Positions 12,125 to 24,200 of a stretch of DNA of 64,000 bases are shown one piece after another. The stretch's first letter is position 1; every line of letters begins with the position of its first letter. Source of the DNA: Tubulanus polymorphus (Eukaryota > Nemertea > Palaeonemertea > Tubulaniformes > Tubulanidae); NCBI RefSeq assembly GCF_964204645.1, contig NC_134029.1, positions 13,628,850-13,692,849 of the forward strand, read 5' to 3'. Below the pieces are notes generated by a model, which saw only the letters and a list, made by a program, of their open reading frames with translations, did not search any database and was not told where the DNA came from. Both the position numbers and the translations under genes were made by a program.

Positions 12125-12500
12125 AACAAGATGGCCACCTTGTGACCTTTTTTCAGCCAACTTGGGACTTAAGTCCCAGCGGGTTATTGTGTTCAAATTC
12201 ATCTTTCCATTGAGGAAATCAAATTATTTTGGGAAGTTTTGAAGACTCGATATTTTGTTTAAATGTGTACCTACCCTAGACACGTCTTCATCTTCATTTT
12301 TGTTTGCCATAATCAGCACTTATTCAAATTTTTGAAGTTTTCAAGGGAAATTTTGAAGACACCTCTATCAATTATATTGATCTTTCACCTATGTTTGTAT
12401 CCCACACGGCCCATCAGCATGAGAAAAATTTGGTCAATCAGAATCAAGATGGTTGTCCTGTGACCTTTTTTGTGCCCAAAAAGGTTATTGCCATGAATTA
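12125..12500. repeat. family D repeat fragment
   Basis: The segment TACCCTAGACACGTCTTCAT, then AATCAGCACTT and GGGAAATTTTGAAGACA, matches the reverse complement of 35950-36200 in the same order. Two half-units with AATCAAGATGG/AACAAGATGGCC and TGTGACCTTTTTT repeat internally. Confidence 0.7.
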
Positions 12501-12904
12501 TGAGACTTGTAGCTTACTTCATAGAAGGCAGCTCCTCACTCGGAATCAGGTACAGGTACCGGTGGAACTAAGCCACTTGAGGCGCTGATTAGCAACTCGT
12601 TTATAACGATAGATGTTTATTCTGCTCATTCGTTCATTATCAAAGCATGCCGAATACGGATCAAATGGGAATTAAAGAGCTCAGAGAGCTTTAAGGAAGT
12701 ATGGGGAGTAGTGTCAGGCCGAATAAAGGATTTGATTCAAAGGTAAGAGCCGCGATTCCTGACTTTTGAAGTGCAATAAGTTTCCATGCGTGTGCTTGGC
12801 TCCCCTCGCCTGTATTAGGAATCCTGGCCCGATTTTTCGCCCCTTTTTTAGTCTCAGAACATCAAATATCGCGAGGAGAGCTACTGTACATTAACTGTAC
12901 ATTA

Positions 12905-14607
12905 AAACAAGAGGCCCATGGGCCTTGAAGCATTGGTAGATTAAACTGTGGTATTAAGTGGTTATAATGTTTTACATCTGCCGGCAAATCTTTTATGACG
13001 ATGTTGATTGGGAGGACCACAGACTTAAAGGTCTATTTGTCTAGTACGATTTTATTCCTGAAAATGAATTTGTTTTCAGCGGAACGATTTAGCCTAGGCT
13101 ATTTGTACTGTTAAACCTCATTAATGCGATTCTGTTAAAAAGACGAAACTAGTTTATTCTGATATTTTCCGTCATTGATATTTATATCAATCAAGATTTG
13201 GATACAAAAACCCATTTTTACGCATGAACTGTTAGGCCCCACTGAGTAATGAAAACAAAAACAGAACGATTTTTCTGAATGCAATTGCAAGATCCTCTGA
13301 TCTTAGAGCTCCAAGCTCTGATGCATGTACGCATGCAAAACGTCGCAGAGAGCGATGCCGGCGTTGGTTTCAGTGAGGCCGCCTGATGATTGTTTGTTTG
13401 TCTTTTTGTTTGTTTGGCTTTATGTACGTCGTTTGGATCTTGGTTTCCCAAGACTATTCCTATTGGATTGTTCATTTAACCTCACGACGGTAGGGCCTTT
13501 GAAGTGTTGCCCGCACACTGTTCGCAGCCAGCAGGACTCGAACCCACTTGTCACTCAGCATTGATATTGGATTCAACAGCATCACGCCTTATCCCACTGA
13601 GCTACCGAGGCCGCTCGATTAAATTCCAAAAAACTACAGCAGCGGCAAATAACCATCGCAATATTGCAATTTACGACAAACAACGCGTAAATTCAATCAC
13701 TGTTGTTTAATGCATGGAAAAGATAATAAAAGGTATTTTTTCCCGGCGTGCATTACAAAGTGAATCTCTGCCGAGTGCGTAAGAGGGCGCTACCGCCTTA
13801 TGAGTGCGCAGCAGGCGGGTAGGGTGTCCTAAAGTGAAAACTTATATTAGAATATAGCCGAATCGAATTTTACAATGTCAGTCAACTGATTGATGATACA
13901 ACATGGTTGTTCTCCACGTACTTAACAATGATATTTTCCTCCAATAAACAACTCTGGTAAAATTGTATAAAATGATCTATCTTTATTGGTGATATCCTAT
14001 CATGGTGGTAGCCTACCGTTTACCGTTTGATGTTTCGTGTCATCATGAAATGGTTTTAACTTTAGTAAAGGTGTTCCCACACGATCACATACGGGTTTCA
14101 GTCACGAGTAGGCTGCCGTTCCACTGCTCTAGAAATACATATTCTGACGCTGAGAATTAATCCCAAATAATCCCATGGATACTGATAGTTGGAATAACAG
14201 TGATATCCAAACACTGTGATATTTATAAACCGGAGGTACATAATTTTATGTTTTTCTATTCAAAAGAGGCTGTTCCCCATTCTTGACTGCCAATGTCAAT
14301 GCGGACATATCGTTACGCGATTGTTTAACCCGCTCTCATCAACCAGATAAAGAACGAGAAAAAGGCGATCTAATAACTTTTTGGACCATTAAATCAGAAA
14401 TCTGGCGACGCTATGTTGTGGGGAATAATTGAAACATTTTTTTTAGTAATTTTCAGCTGTTTCTAATGTTTTACGTGAACGGAGACAATTTGAAGTTACT
14501 ATGAAAATGAGAAGAATCGGCGCTATTTTTCCGTACTACTATTTTCAATCCATTTTACTAGCATTGACGTGACGTCATAGACGTCAACCAATGCTAAAAA
14601 TTGGCCT
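12905..14607. repeat. family A repeat, first copy (1.7 kb)
   Basis: Starts AAACAAGAGGCCCATGGGCC and ends close to CCAATGCTAAAAA. It is nearly identical over its length to 38917-40607, differing by scattered substitutions and small indels. The open frames inside (13218-13475 minus; 13325-13710 plus) occur in both copies but show no protein-like constraint. It carries a tRNA-like module (13527-13617). No transposase is seen, so it is a non-autonomous element or a segmental duplicate. Confidence 0.85.
13527..13617 (-). other. tRNA-derived module inside family A
   Basis: The minus strand has an A-box-like TAGCTCAGTGG (13594-13604) and a perfect B-box GGTTCGAGTCC (13534-13544) at tRNA-like spacing. 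The ends pair only partly as an acceptor stem and the anticodon arm is not convincing. This is a decayed tRNA or a SINE head with a possible internal Pol III promoter, not a functional tRNA gene. The same module is at 39549-39639. Confidence 0.65.
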
Positions 14608-14737
14608 ATCATAGCTTTCTTGGAATTTTCTTGGAAGTAGAAAATTTGCTGATGCAATATAGGGCCTAAAAATTGGCCTATCATAGCTTTCTTGGAATTT
14701 TCTTGGAAGTAGAAAATTTGCTGATGCAATATAGGGC
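14594..14737. repeat. 72-bp perfect tandem duplication
   Basis: The unit containing TTGGCCTATCATAGCTTTCT and GCTGATGCAATATAGGGCC occurs twice back to back, 14594-14665 and 14666-14737, without mismatch. It starts at the edge of the family A repeat. Confidence 0.95.
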
Positions 14738-14847
14738 CTAAGGAGAGGCTAGGCTGTTTGGACTTTTTTCGAGGACGCAAAGCACAGGAAGGTACATATT
14801 AGGCCTGAGGGTTAAATCTATTTTTTGAGCTTTTGAGTACTTTTCAG

Positions 14848-15057
14848 ATTTGAGTTTTATCAGCAGACTGCTGTCACTATTACCAATGAAGTTGAACCAG
14901 AATATCAAATGGTGCTCCCACAATACAGTGACTACAAGGACTTGCACGGTGAAATGAGACAGGATTTCGCGGACATAAAGGAATCAAGATTGCATGACTT
15001 TTTTGCAATCTACCAAAAGAATCTAGATGCAAAGACTCAAGAATTTTATGATCAAAG
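14848..15057 (+). CDS. orphan exon-like block, unknown protein
   Basis: I do not recognise the product. The block opens straight after a pyrimidine-rich acceptor (TACTTTTCAG) and stays open for 69 codons to a donor (CAAAG/GTATCT). It encodes FEFYQQTAVTITNEVEP at the start and SRLHDFFAIYQKNLDAKTQE near the end, a charged, probably helical protein. It has no ATG at its head. It lies 0.5 kb upstream of the SWIM exon of the YqaJ gene on the same strand. It may be another exon of that transposon gene or an exon of an unrelated host gene. Confidence 0.45.
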
Positions 15058-15509
15058 GTATCTTTCCATGGGTTTTATTCAAAGATAGATACATGTATAG
15101 TTATAGTTATGTAGGCTTTTTGTTATACTTTTTATTATAATATAGGGAGTATTTGACCCTAATTCAGGGATGAAAATGGCCCATATTGAAAATGTCGAAA
15201 AAAGTTTACGGGGAAAAAAAATCACTAACTAACTAACTAGTTTCTCCGACTCCACAGTTGTGCTAACTACCGCCGAAAACCGTCTTGAGGAGCACTCCTA
15301 ACTACGGAGCACTCAGATGTGACACGCGTGATTGAGGCGATTAAAGCGATTTACACTGATCTCAGGAATGAAGAAAATGGAAGAAATGGTCGGAAATCCG
15401 TCTATGGTCGGAAGATTTTCATCCCTGCTAAGTGTCTTCGATACATAATTGGTTCAACCTTGCATATATTCAGATTCATTTCGGTTCATAAGATTATGTC
15501 GTAAAGATG

Positions 15510-17390
15510 AAAAGGCCTTCTTCACTTCGTCAATCTGGGCAGTCTATGTGCAACATTGATGTGTTGGTGGATCAAACAGGAGTACTACTCGAAGCACAGT
15601 GTGAGTGTGGGGCTGGCCAAGGCCATTGAAACATGTGGCCACGTTATATTTTGGTTTATCGAAATTCAGACGTAGCGGCGCAATAATCACTGAACAGACA
15701 TGTACTCAGGTGAGACTTTTAACAGTAAAGAAACAGCACAGATAACACTGGTCTTGATTTTATGTAGATATCTGGGCTTTAACATAATAGCCAGATAGCA
15801 TTCCTATATCTTGAACGATAAGTCATCAACTCTTTACTATTGTGCTACATGTATTTTAGACTCTCCCATCCTCCCTCTGCAGGGACTCGAACCTGATGGC
15901 ATCGAAATTGCCACGGCACGAAACCCTGCCATAATCGACTGTGTGCGCAGATACATGCGCAGCTTTCCGAACGAAAACTGGCGGCACCAATCAGATTGCT
16001 CGTTGTATAATCGTTGAGGCAAATTTCCAGGAAGAACTATAAATGGGAAAACCCGGGCTAAAATAAAACGGGATTTCTGATTGGCTAAAAATCACATCAT
16101 CTGAACTGCGCATGTATCTGCGCACACGGTCGATTATGGCAGGGTTTCGTGCCGTGGCAATTACAATGCCATCAGGTTCGAATCCCTGCCGGGGGAGGAT
16201 GAGACTCTCCAAACATTTCATCGAGCGAAAGCCTTCAACATGAGCCCAATAAGTGCCAAGCACTACAACATCTCAACATCTCTGTCATCAGGAATCTTTG
16301 GATTTTGATTCTAGACGAATGAAATATCGCAAGTTATCAGGCAAAATGGATAGGCTCAGAATTGTTTGTATTAATCATCAGGTAAGCATCAAGATTTTCA
16401 AAAACATGACACATGCACAGTCAATATGCTGATATATGTCACATGATCTTTTTGCAGATCACGGCGTCTTTTCCAGCTCTTCAGCTTTTTCTGCCTGCAA
16501 ATCCCCTCGCTCAAATTCTCGATCATGATTACATGTCACTTCAAGATACTCAAAAATATTTGGAGAATAAAACAGTTAAAATTTTCAATGACCCAATGGA
16601 TTCCAAAAAATGATAATTATCATTTGATAACTGATTATGATATATTCGTGATCTATTTCAGCTTACTTCCATAACTGATGATGAAATTAAAGAAGTTGAA
16701 ACTAGGATAAAGGATCAGGCAAAGTCAACCATTTGGAAGACGGAATGTACAATTACTTCATCAAACTTTGGAATGATATGCAAAGCAGTGCGCACAGATT
16801 TGGATGCATTGGCAAAATCTCTGACATCCAAAAAAGAACTTAGTTGTAGGGCAATTATTCATGGAAGGAAATACGCGAGTGTTGCGATTGAAAAATACAA
16901 GAAAATTACTCGCCAGAAAACAAAAAAATCAGGACTTCATGTTTACAAGGATTTACCCTATCTAGCTGCTTCACCAGATGCCGTTATAGACGATGATACT
17001 GTGGTCGAGGTTAAATGCCCCTATACAAGCAGAAGTGATGTTATATCCGACGTATCCGTCCCTTATCTAGAGATGACAGATTGTGGATTATTGCTAAAAC
17101 ATACACACGACTACTATTATCAGATTCAGGGACAACTCATGTGCACCAATTCCAAGTCGTGTATTTTTATTGTTTACACTAAGGATCTTAAGTGTAATAA
17201 AATTAAAAGAGATGAACCTTTCATTAAAATGAGAAATAAGCTTGTCCTATTCTTTAAGAACCATTTCAAAGATTTGATAATTAATAAATTCATGTACAAA
17301 AACTACTTTGATTATAACTTTAGCCGTGTTTTTTTCACAGCCAAAATATTTGGTTTGAAAAGCAATTTACAAAATATTTCATATCAATAA
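15510..17390 (+). pseudogene. SWIM-YqaJ nuclease gene of an ISL2EU-type transposon, copy 1
   Basis: The YqaJ domain is a lambda-exonuclease-like PD-(D/E)xK nuclease; here it accompanies a DDE transposase and may process DNA ends (inference). Four blocks are visible. 15510-15709 carries a SWIM zinc finger (CECGAGQGH) and ends at CAG/GTGAGA. About 16286-16380 encodes SLDFDSRRMKYRKLSGK and ends at a GTAAGC donor. 16458-about 16610 follows a TTTGCAG acceptor. 16662-17390 follows TATTTCAG and encodes the nuclease to TAA. The nuclease has the expected blocks in order: IHGRKYASVAIEKY, LAASPDAVIDDD, VEVKCPY (catalytic D, E-x-K) and YYYQIQGQLM. The C-H pair of the SWIM finger is broken by a 1-bp deletion near 15627 and the third block lacks a donor, so it is probably dead although the catalytic exon is intact. 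It converges on the transposase remnant at 17467-17730. Confidence 0.8.
15868..16200. repeat. foldback with 95-bp arms in an intron of YqaJ copy 1
   Basis: 15868-15962 is the reverse complement of 16106-16200 with roughly 90% identity. The loop is about 140 bp. Each arm contains a B-box-like GGTTCGAATCC or GGTTCGAGTCC word. It is either two copies of a small tRNA-related repeat in inverted orientation or a foldback element. It separates the SWIM block from the next exon. Confidence 0.8.
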
Positions 17391-17466
17391 ATCATCTATA
17401 TACATTCTACATATCATGTCTTATTTGAGGAAATCCATATCTTGAAAATCACTAGAAATCCAGACT

Positions 17467-17730
17467 TCATGCATCTGTAGGTACAATGCAAGTTCTAAAA
17501 TTACATAGGATGAAATAGATTTTGATGATTTTAGAAGCGTGTGAAGACTCAGTGTTGTTCATTGGTTCAGTTAAAATCTTGAAGGTCTTAGCTAGACCAA
17601 TAATCCATTCAATATGATCCCTTTTGCTTGCAATCTTTCTATCACTAAGTACCACAGATCCAGATTTGTGTTTTTCAATTCAGATCCTGTTTTTCTTACT
17701 AACGAATTTGATTGTGTCATTGGCTGGTAC
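17467..17730 (-). pseudogene. DDE_Tnp_4-type transposase, C-terminal remnant (copy 1)
   Basis: Encodes KIASKRDHIEWIIGLAKTFK, the region of THAP-type DDE_4 transposases that carries the last catalytic glutamate (H-I-E), and ends in a short hydrophobic/Cys tail and a stop. Upstream the frame continues as KPIFVPANDTIKFVSKKN followed by an in-frame TGA, then loses similarity near 17730, where family D repeat DNA begins. It is tail-to-tail with the YqaJ gene with about 75 bp between stops. Almost the whole transposase (THAP finger and first two catalytic Asp) is missing. Confidence 0.8.
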
Positions 17731-17900
17731 AAAGATTGGCTTATTGAAAATACCTCTTTGATATATTAAATATTCCTTTCCATAGAATGCACATCACAAA
17801 TTTCAATGAACAATAGCAAACCATTAGAAGCTACCGGTTTCAGATTTCAGGGGAATAAAAAGGACGGCCATTTGAAACAGGAAAAGTCAGGAAAATAAGC
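17731..17900. repeat. family D-like fragment
   Basis: TTCCTTTCCATAGAATGCAC, then AATAGCAAACCATTAGAAGC, matches 35826-35890 in order and spacing. It truncates the transposase remnant. Confidence 0.6.
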
Positions 17901-20900
17901 TGTTTTACAGATCTAACTGTGGGTTTTAATTTGTTAATATACCCCATATATAACCTCATGCTGCACAAAGCCAATGATGGCTTGGAGATGCTTTGACTTG
18001 ATATTCATCAAACCTATGTGATTAACGAATTTACCAGTCTTAAGTATTCGAAGGGATTATAAAACAAGAAGACCATAAGGTCCATGTGACAGTGTTTGGA
18101 ATTGACTAAATAGTAGTGAGTGGATGCATTAGGAGATATCAGTTTTATTAGTGAAAACAAATTCACATTTTCACGGTTCCCGTGAGGCTGATTTTTTAAC
18201 CGTTAAATGGACATTTTTCCCCAGGCAAAGTGGTCCTATTTTCCCCTAAATCCTGCATGATTCGAGGAATTGTGAAAATAAACTGATTATTTGTTCTCTA
18301 AAGACATTATAGTGTTCTAATTTTAGTTTATTTCAATCTAACGATCCTTTCCAATAGTAAAATGTGTGATCTACCTTACCTACAAAGCATAGTTTTATCG
18401 GCCAGACATCCTACACACCCTACTTTCCATAATGGTATAGTCCACACATTAAGTTAAGTTTGGCACTCTCTCACATGTCAGTTTAATGCTTATGTCAACT
18501 TTAGTCACCCATTATAAATCGTCTATATTCATTTCAGATGTTCATGTGACAGGCACATACTACTGAGTGGTAGTTTTAATTACAGCAAAGACCACATACC
18601 ACATAATAATATAAGAATGCGCTTAAAATGGCTCCAAAAATCCTCAAAACTTCCCCCTTCGGGCTTCACGCCTGATATGTTCGTCTTTGCACGGATACAC
18701 GCTTGTAAAATTTTTCCCCCAATAAAGAGTAACGGACACGTTTTTCTAACTATCACGAAAACCTTGCGTATCACATTATATCTTTTTTTCTAATACCGCG
18801 TGCTGAACGGTTAATTTTTCATCAGTCAATCTGAGTAGGCCTGTGTTTATACGAGGTGGGATGCAGCCGCTATCTGGCCGTGTGTATACAGCACTGCTGT
18901 CTCTAGCTTACTACATGTACTAACTCACTCGAGGTATTCCCCCAGAGTACACGATGGTCGCATACTGGTGTTTTTCATCATGAAAATCTCTCACTCGCAG
19001 TGATTTCAAGAAATAAAATCCAGTCTAGCGACGAATCGGGCAGAGAAAATAATCTACCGATCCTCTCCCAATCAGTTTAAACCACTAACTGTGCAGTTTG
19101 TATGAACTACCTACCGATGTATCAGTGCACGAGCACATGTGAGGATAGAAATTTGGACAACACTTCATTGCCGGGTAAAACCGATATAAACAATTCACTG
19201 ACAGGTAGGCCCTTAATGATGAGTGTTTTGAATTATCTGTGCTAAATAATTGTTACTTTGTTTCATCACTCATCACCTCAATATGTTGTATATACACGTG
19301 TCACTGGTAGAGCCGGGTATCTGTGTATACATAATACAATGGTTGTATGTATTAGTAATCGCCTGATGATAGTACACAGCACCCTCACACATTGGCCTGC
19401 AGGTATTGTGCTAGTGTAACGTCAAATTAGACAAACTAATTGACAAATCGAGTGAATTAAACTCTTCGATAAAGGGCTTTGGCTTATTGGTAGAAAATTT
19501 GTGAAATCCATTCAGAGTTAGATATGGCTAAATCAAGTCATAACGATGATTTAACCCATCTACAGACACAACGTTTACAAGGTGCCTGGTCACACTAAAT
19601 GATGTAGTCATAAGTATATTAATCGAAATCCTAAATGAATAGATTTCAATAACTTTGATGAACTTGTAATGGAAATATTTCTTAAATGATTGCGATCGAT
19701 TACCATTCCGTGTGATACGATGATAAAAGCTTTTAAAAGCCGAGGAGCAGTATAAAAGCCCAATCAATGTCAAAGATGGCAGTACCCATGAAGCAATAGA
19801 GCAGTGGAGAGCTCCAACGGTTGAAACTGGAAATCTCCTATTATCTCTGTCAGTTATCCGATTTGGACCCTCCTTTTTGTCAGACATGTGTATTAATGTG
19901 TAATCTATTCATTTCTGCAGTAAAAAATGTGTTTTAGGCCCTCCTCTACGAGAAATTAAGCTTTTTAGTTGGATTTCCTTCAAAATTTGAATCTTTGAAT
20001 GACATAGAGGGAGGAGTTATCCAGTGAATTAGTGTAGCTCACAGAGCACAGTAACAGTAATTTGATACCCATAGTCATCAGTATACATAAACAAAACATA
20101 GCCTCATTCATAGTACCAAAATTTGGCAACATCAAAACTTTTTCTATGGTCAATGGATCAGTCTGAAATTTCGTGCACTTGTTTAGCTATCTACCATCAA
20201 AGTTGTGTCCAAATTGCATCGAAATCGGATAAAAATTAATGATTTTCAAAAAAATCTGAAATGTCTCTAAAATCTTTAATCTTGGCCCTATCTCTACAAA
20301 AAAAGATCATGAGAAACATGATTTTCATTCCCACTATGACTAGATTATTCAAAATTAGTTTAGAACTTGATATGAAAACTTTTATGAATTTGTAAAATTT
20401 AACTGTGTGTGACCTGCTTTTCTGTTGTGAGCCAACCTCATTCACTCTAAACATTATAAACAAGAAACTGTAGTAAGTGGGAAGGCCGATCTCAAGTGTT
20501 TACCACCCGGCTAACTAGCATCCATACTCCTCGGCCTTTAACCAAAATCCCAGAATAATTTTTTTCTCCATAGAAACTAGCGTGTGTTTCACAAGACATG
20601 CAACATACACAACCGATCTCGACAAAATAGCTCTCTCATTCCTTAAGAGCTAAAAATGCGCTTTTTAAAGAACTTTGTTTTGGGCTTTGAAATAACACAT
20701 TTTGATTAATATCTATATAGATGCAGCCATTTCATAATTAATAGATAATCTAGAACACATTTGGGTCTAAACAAGAACCTCTATTCACTTATCATTAATG
20801 ATGCAATCTGTGGGTTTGTCAAAACTGTTGACTAATTAACACAGAACAATTGTGTTTTTACAAGTAGCACAGACGGCAGGAACGAATGCCTCAGATCAAT

Positions 20901-21639
20901 CCTTTCCTTTTGATTTATTGATTTGAATGTAGCATAAAATTGAATTGGATTTGATGTTATTTTAAAAATCCATAGCAGCAAAAACAGTACAAATCTCATT
21001 TCTAATGAGTAACATATATTTATAATAGCGAACGTTTTTGGGAGTTACAATTGTATTTAGGTGTATTTAGTTTCTTTGCTTGCCTTGCTAGGCGAAGGAT
21101 TACAGTACATCTGTCATGGATAAGATTCCTTAATCTCCTTGCAACCAAAGGGACAAACGAACTGCAACAGGTCAGTTCCCTACTGGCCTGGACTGCCTGG
21201 CTGGAGGCGGGCAGCAACCAACCAACAAGGAGAAAAATCCATCCTACAGTCATGCATGGCCCCCGACACCTGCCGATGCCGATAAGGGCAACGGCTCAGA
21301 ATCAGTCACTGCCATTCATCGGAACACTTGCTCCAAATGCTGGAGCCCAGAGACAAAATGAATCTAGATTTCAAGTAAGGTAATGTTTCATTACCTTGAT
21401 TGGCTGATTAAGGTGATTTTCAAGGGAAATCGCTGAAGAAAGTTGTCCTTGGCAAATGCAATACGTGAAATGTAATGAATTCCCAACTATTTCCCTGATT
21501 TGAGGAAAATTTTTCAAACTCTCAAATATTTCCAAACCGGGAATTATTATTTCAAAATTCCCAGGTATTTCCCAATTTCCCTGTACTGTGGGAACCATGC
21601 TCACAAGTGGGATGAAGGTTTTGCATCCCTAACACTTAC
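17901..21639. other. non-coding DNA downstream of the last helicase exon found
   Basis: Remaining 3' exons of the minus-strand helicase gene would be expected in this direction, but none could be recognised. Two longer frames are unassigned. One is 19528-19887 (minus, 119 codons, with a hydrophobic stretch ASWVLPSLTLIGLLYCSSAF). The other is 21051-21383 (plus, 110 codons). Neither has a recognised motif. Confidence 0.4.
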
Positions 21640-21769
21640 GTGCTTTTTTTTACGTTTTCTAAACTCGCTCTTGATCATTTTGCTACGTTCATCTTTTTCC
21701 TTTTGCCATTGGTCATATTCGCGGTGATAATCTCCTTCACCATCAGACTCAGATGATGGATCCCATTCA
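21640..21769 (-). CDS. RECQL5: RECQL5-like helicase, linker exon
   Basis: Bounded by acceptor AATTCTAG at the high-coordinate end and donor CAC/GTAAGT at the low end. It encodes EWDPSSESDGEGDYHREYDQ and then a lysine/arginine-rich tract ending KSEFRKRKKKH. The first base completes the codon left by the exon ending at 27363 (AA + T), so the phase agrees. RECQL5 proteins have a charged linker after the zinc-binding region, so the position fits, but similarity of this exon alone is weak. The next exon should start in phase 0. Confidence 0.6.
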
Positions 21770-23164
21770 CTAGAATTATAAAGCTATGCACATTATTGTT
21801 CAGGAAAATTTAGGTAAAAATAAAATATAAGCGCGGTTTGTATACACATCTCACTTCAACATTAGTGGGCAAATAATAATATTTGAAAAGCAAATACTAC
21901 TGCCAATAATTCGTGTTACCATGTAACAACGCTTCTTGCGTACTCAGAAAATGGGAATTTATACATGAAATTTGAATTCCATACAAAATGCCTAATGTTT
22001 AGGCTAGAGATGGCAGATATGGTCAGCTTGAGTGCTAAAGGAATTAAACAGCTGGTCAATGCAAGAAAAAATTGAAATGCATAAATAAAATAAGCCAGAG
22101 GACTAATATACTGTGGTTTTAACTATCATAACCACAGCAGTTTTGAATGCTGTTCCTAGGGTTTGTATAATTTAAATTATCTCCAGTGTCATTATCATTA
22201 TTAAACTTAAAGTCTATGCTAGCCTAAGCGGATCTCATTTAACAAGGTTAAATCCATAAATTTATTTGTTCGCTTGTGCAGTGACCGCAAAGAAGTCATG
22301 GGGTTGCACTGAAACTCAATTTGAAAGGTATGATATGTTTTAAGTTTAATTCCATAAAATTTTTACGTATTTGTTGAGCATTTTCACTGCGCTAATTCGG
22401 ACTCAATTTCTAGCTATGGAATTCGGATTGGTTAAGCGTAGTGGCGTTTAATAACACATGTATGTATTTAGCTTATCATTTAGGGGCTAGTTGCAGTTTG
22501 ATTATCATTCAGTACATTGTTAGTATTATTATTGAGATATTTTCCAGTTAGAATTGAATGTTATTGTAATAATATTGTCATTCAGACGGGCTTGAACATA
22601 CTTAATATATCATTGGGTCATATCACTATCGGAAGTTGGGTTTCATATTTTTTTTTCAGAAACCAGTCAATTGGTATCGTCAGTTGGACCAGTTGAGTTA
22701 GAATAGTCAGTTGCAAGAAAAAATAAATATTATCAAATTCAACTACTGCGTTTGAGTTTTGATTGATTGCCGGCACATAGACAAAGACAATGTCGGTAGC
22801 CAATAAGGCAGGCAGTTCTTAGAAAGCTGCTGTGACCGCCAAAGCACTGCCGGTAAAAGACCTGTGTTTTAAGCCGATGTCTTCCAGAGGATCGTAGCAG
22901 CTCCTCTCCCCCATTTACGAATGTGGGACTCGACATATTCAGCCCATTTTATGCATATGGGTCGTTCGACAGTGCAAAGGTCCCCCACTCAATCCAGTCT
23001 CATGAGCCATGTGAAGACTTCTGGATGAAAATTGCACTAATATTCATGTTAGAATATCATAATCTTTGATAAAAACGTAAATAATCACAGTTTAGAACAA
23101 TTAGAAAATAAGAAAATTTTGGGGGAATATTAATTTGGAAAACAGCTTTGCGATATAACAACAG
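21770..23164 (-). other. part of an inferred helicase intron, nothing recognised
   Basis: Spans the gap between helicase exons 27363 and 21769. It has no clear element boundary and no coding motif. Confidence 0.4.
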
Positions 23165-23535
23165 CCCCGAGGGGCACTATGGCCAGCCTGTCAGCTTTTC
23201 ATAAAATGGCAAATGATGATGCATTCTGTGAGTTAAATATTGGGTCAAAATACACTCCCAGCTTAAGTCAATACCTAATAATTTGCACAATACAATCATA
23301 GAATACAAACATAGCACAGAGTGACCAAATACCTCAGATAAATCCTTTCCCTTGGTCTTATTGATTTTAATGCAGAATAGAATTACATTTTCTAAAATAA
23401 ACTAAAATTGAATTGGATTAGATGTTTCATTTGTTCAAACAAGCCATATTGAATTGGATTTGATATTTTTTGCAGAATAAAATTTGATTGAACTTGGATT
23501 TCGAGCACATGGCTAATTAGCATATTAAGGTCATC

Positions 23536-24200
23536 CAGCGTTTTAGAAACTTTGTCGTCTTTGAAGTTGGCGATAATGTTCGAAAGTCCTTTATTGAATT
23601 TGTTTTGCATAATTTTAAGCGGGTTTGACTTAAGTTTTTTGTATACTTCCTGATTGTTTAGCAGATCTTGTATTTTAGAATTGTAAGAATTGGTATCCAT
23701 TAGTACAATTTTTCCTCCTTTATTGGATTTAGATATGCGGATTGTCTTAATTGTCCGAAGTTCACTAAGAGCTGATCTAAACCGGCGCAGGAAAAAATCA
23801 TTATATAGAGTTTTAAGTTGGTCCGAAATAGAGTCTAAGTTCATATAAATAAAACCATAATTGATGCTGTTGTGATCTTGGTATTCAAGTTGCTGTAAAA
23901 AATCTATAAGGTGAGGTTTCTGGTGCGGTAAAGCGAAATTAAGTCCATATCCGAGCACTTGTATTTGCGATTTTGACAGATTCGTAGATGAAAGGTTCAC
24001 AACATTATCGATGTTAGTGAAACTCGACCAAGGACTTTTGTCAATGAGAGTATCCGACTGTTTCGAATAAATGGTGGATCTTTTTAGTTTATTATTTATA
24101 CATAAACGTCTTACTAGAGATTGAAGTTGGTTCCAAAGAAATAGGTCCGGTATTTGAGATTTTATAGATTTTTGCGCTTGCCGTTGTTTAAAAAAGTTCC
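23536..24200 (-). pseudogene. Penelope-like retrotransposon, N-terminal coding fragment
   Basis: Penelope-like elements encode a telomerase-related reverse transcriptase. Reading from about 24190 the frame encodes KSQIPDLFLWNQLQSLVRRL, then LSKSQIQVLGYGLNFALP, then IKTIRISKSNKGGKIVLMD, a typical Penelope N-terminal 'S(N/D)KG..VVL.D' block, then LLNNQEVYKKLKSNP. The fragment stops before the RT catalytic motifs, at family C DNA near 23536 (the ORF runs on to 23392 through that repeat). A 5' fragment, not able to move. Confidence 0.75.

Noticed and set aside
13527-13617. Functional tRNA gene
   Set aside because: The A and B boxes are good but the acceptor stem pairs poorly and no proper anticodon arm forms.
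13218-13710. Overlapping ORFs conserved in both family A copies
   Set aside because: They occur on both strands over the same bases, and the substitutions between copies do not favour synonymous sites. Conservation reflects the recent duplication, not coding.
15319-15504. Coding exon starting RVIEAIKAIYTDL
   Set aside because: The first dozen residues look protein-like, but there is no acceptor and the rest is not recognisable.
19528-19887. 119-codon minus-strand ORF with a hydrophobic stretch
   Set aside because: No signal of family, splice site or repeat; the single hydrophobic segment is not enough to call a membrane protein.
21051-21383. 110-codon plus-strand ORF
   Set aside because: No recognised motif. 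It overlaps an open frame on the opposite strand.
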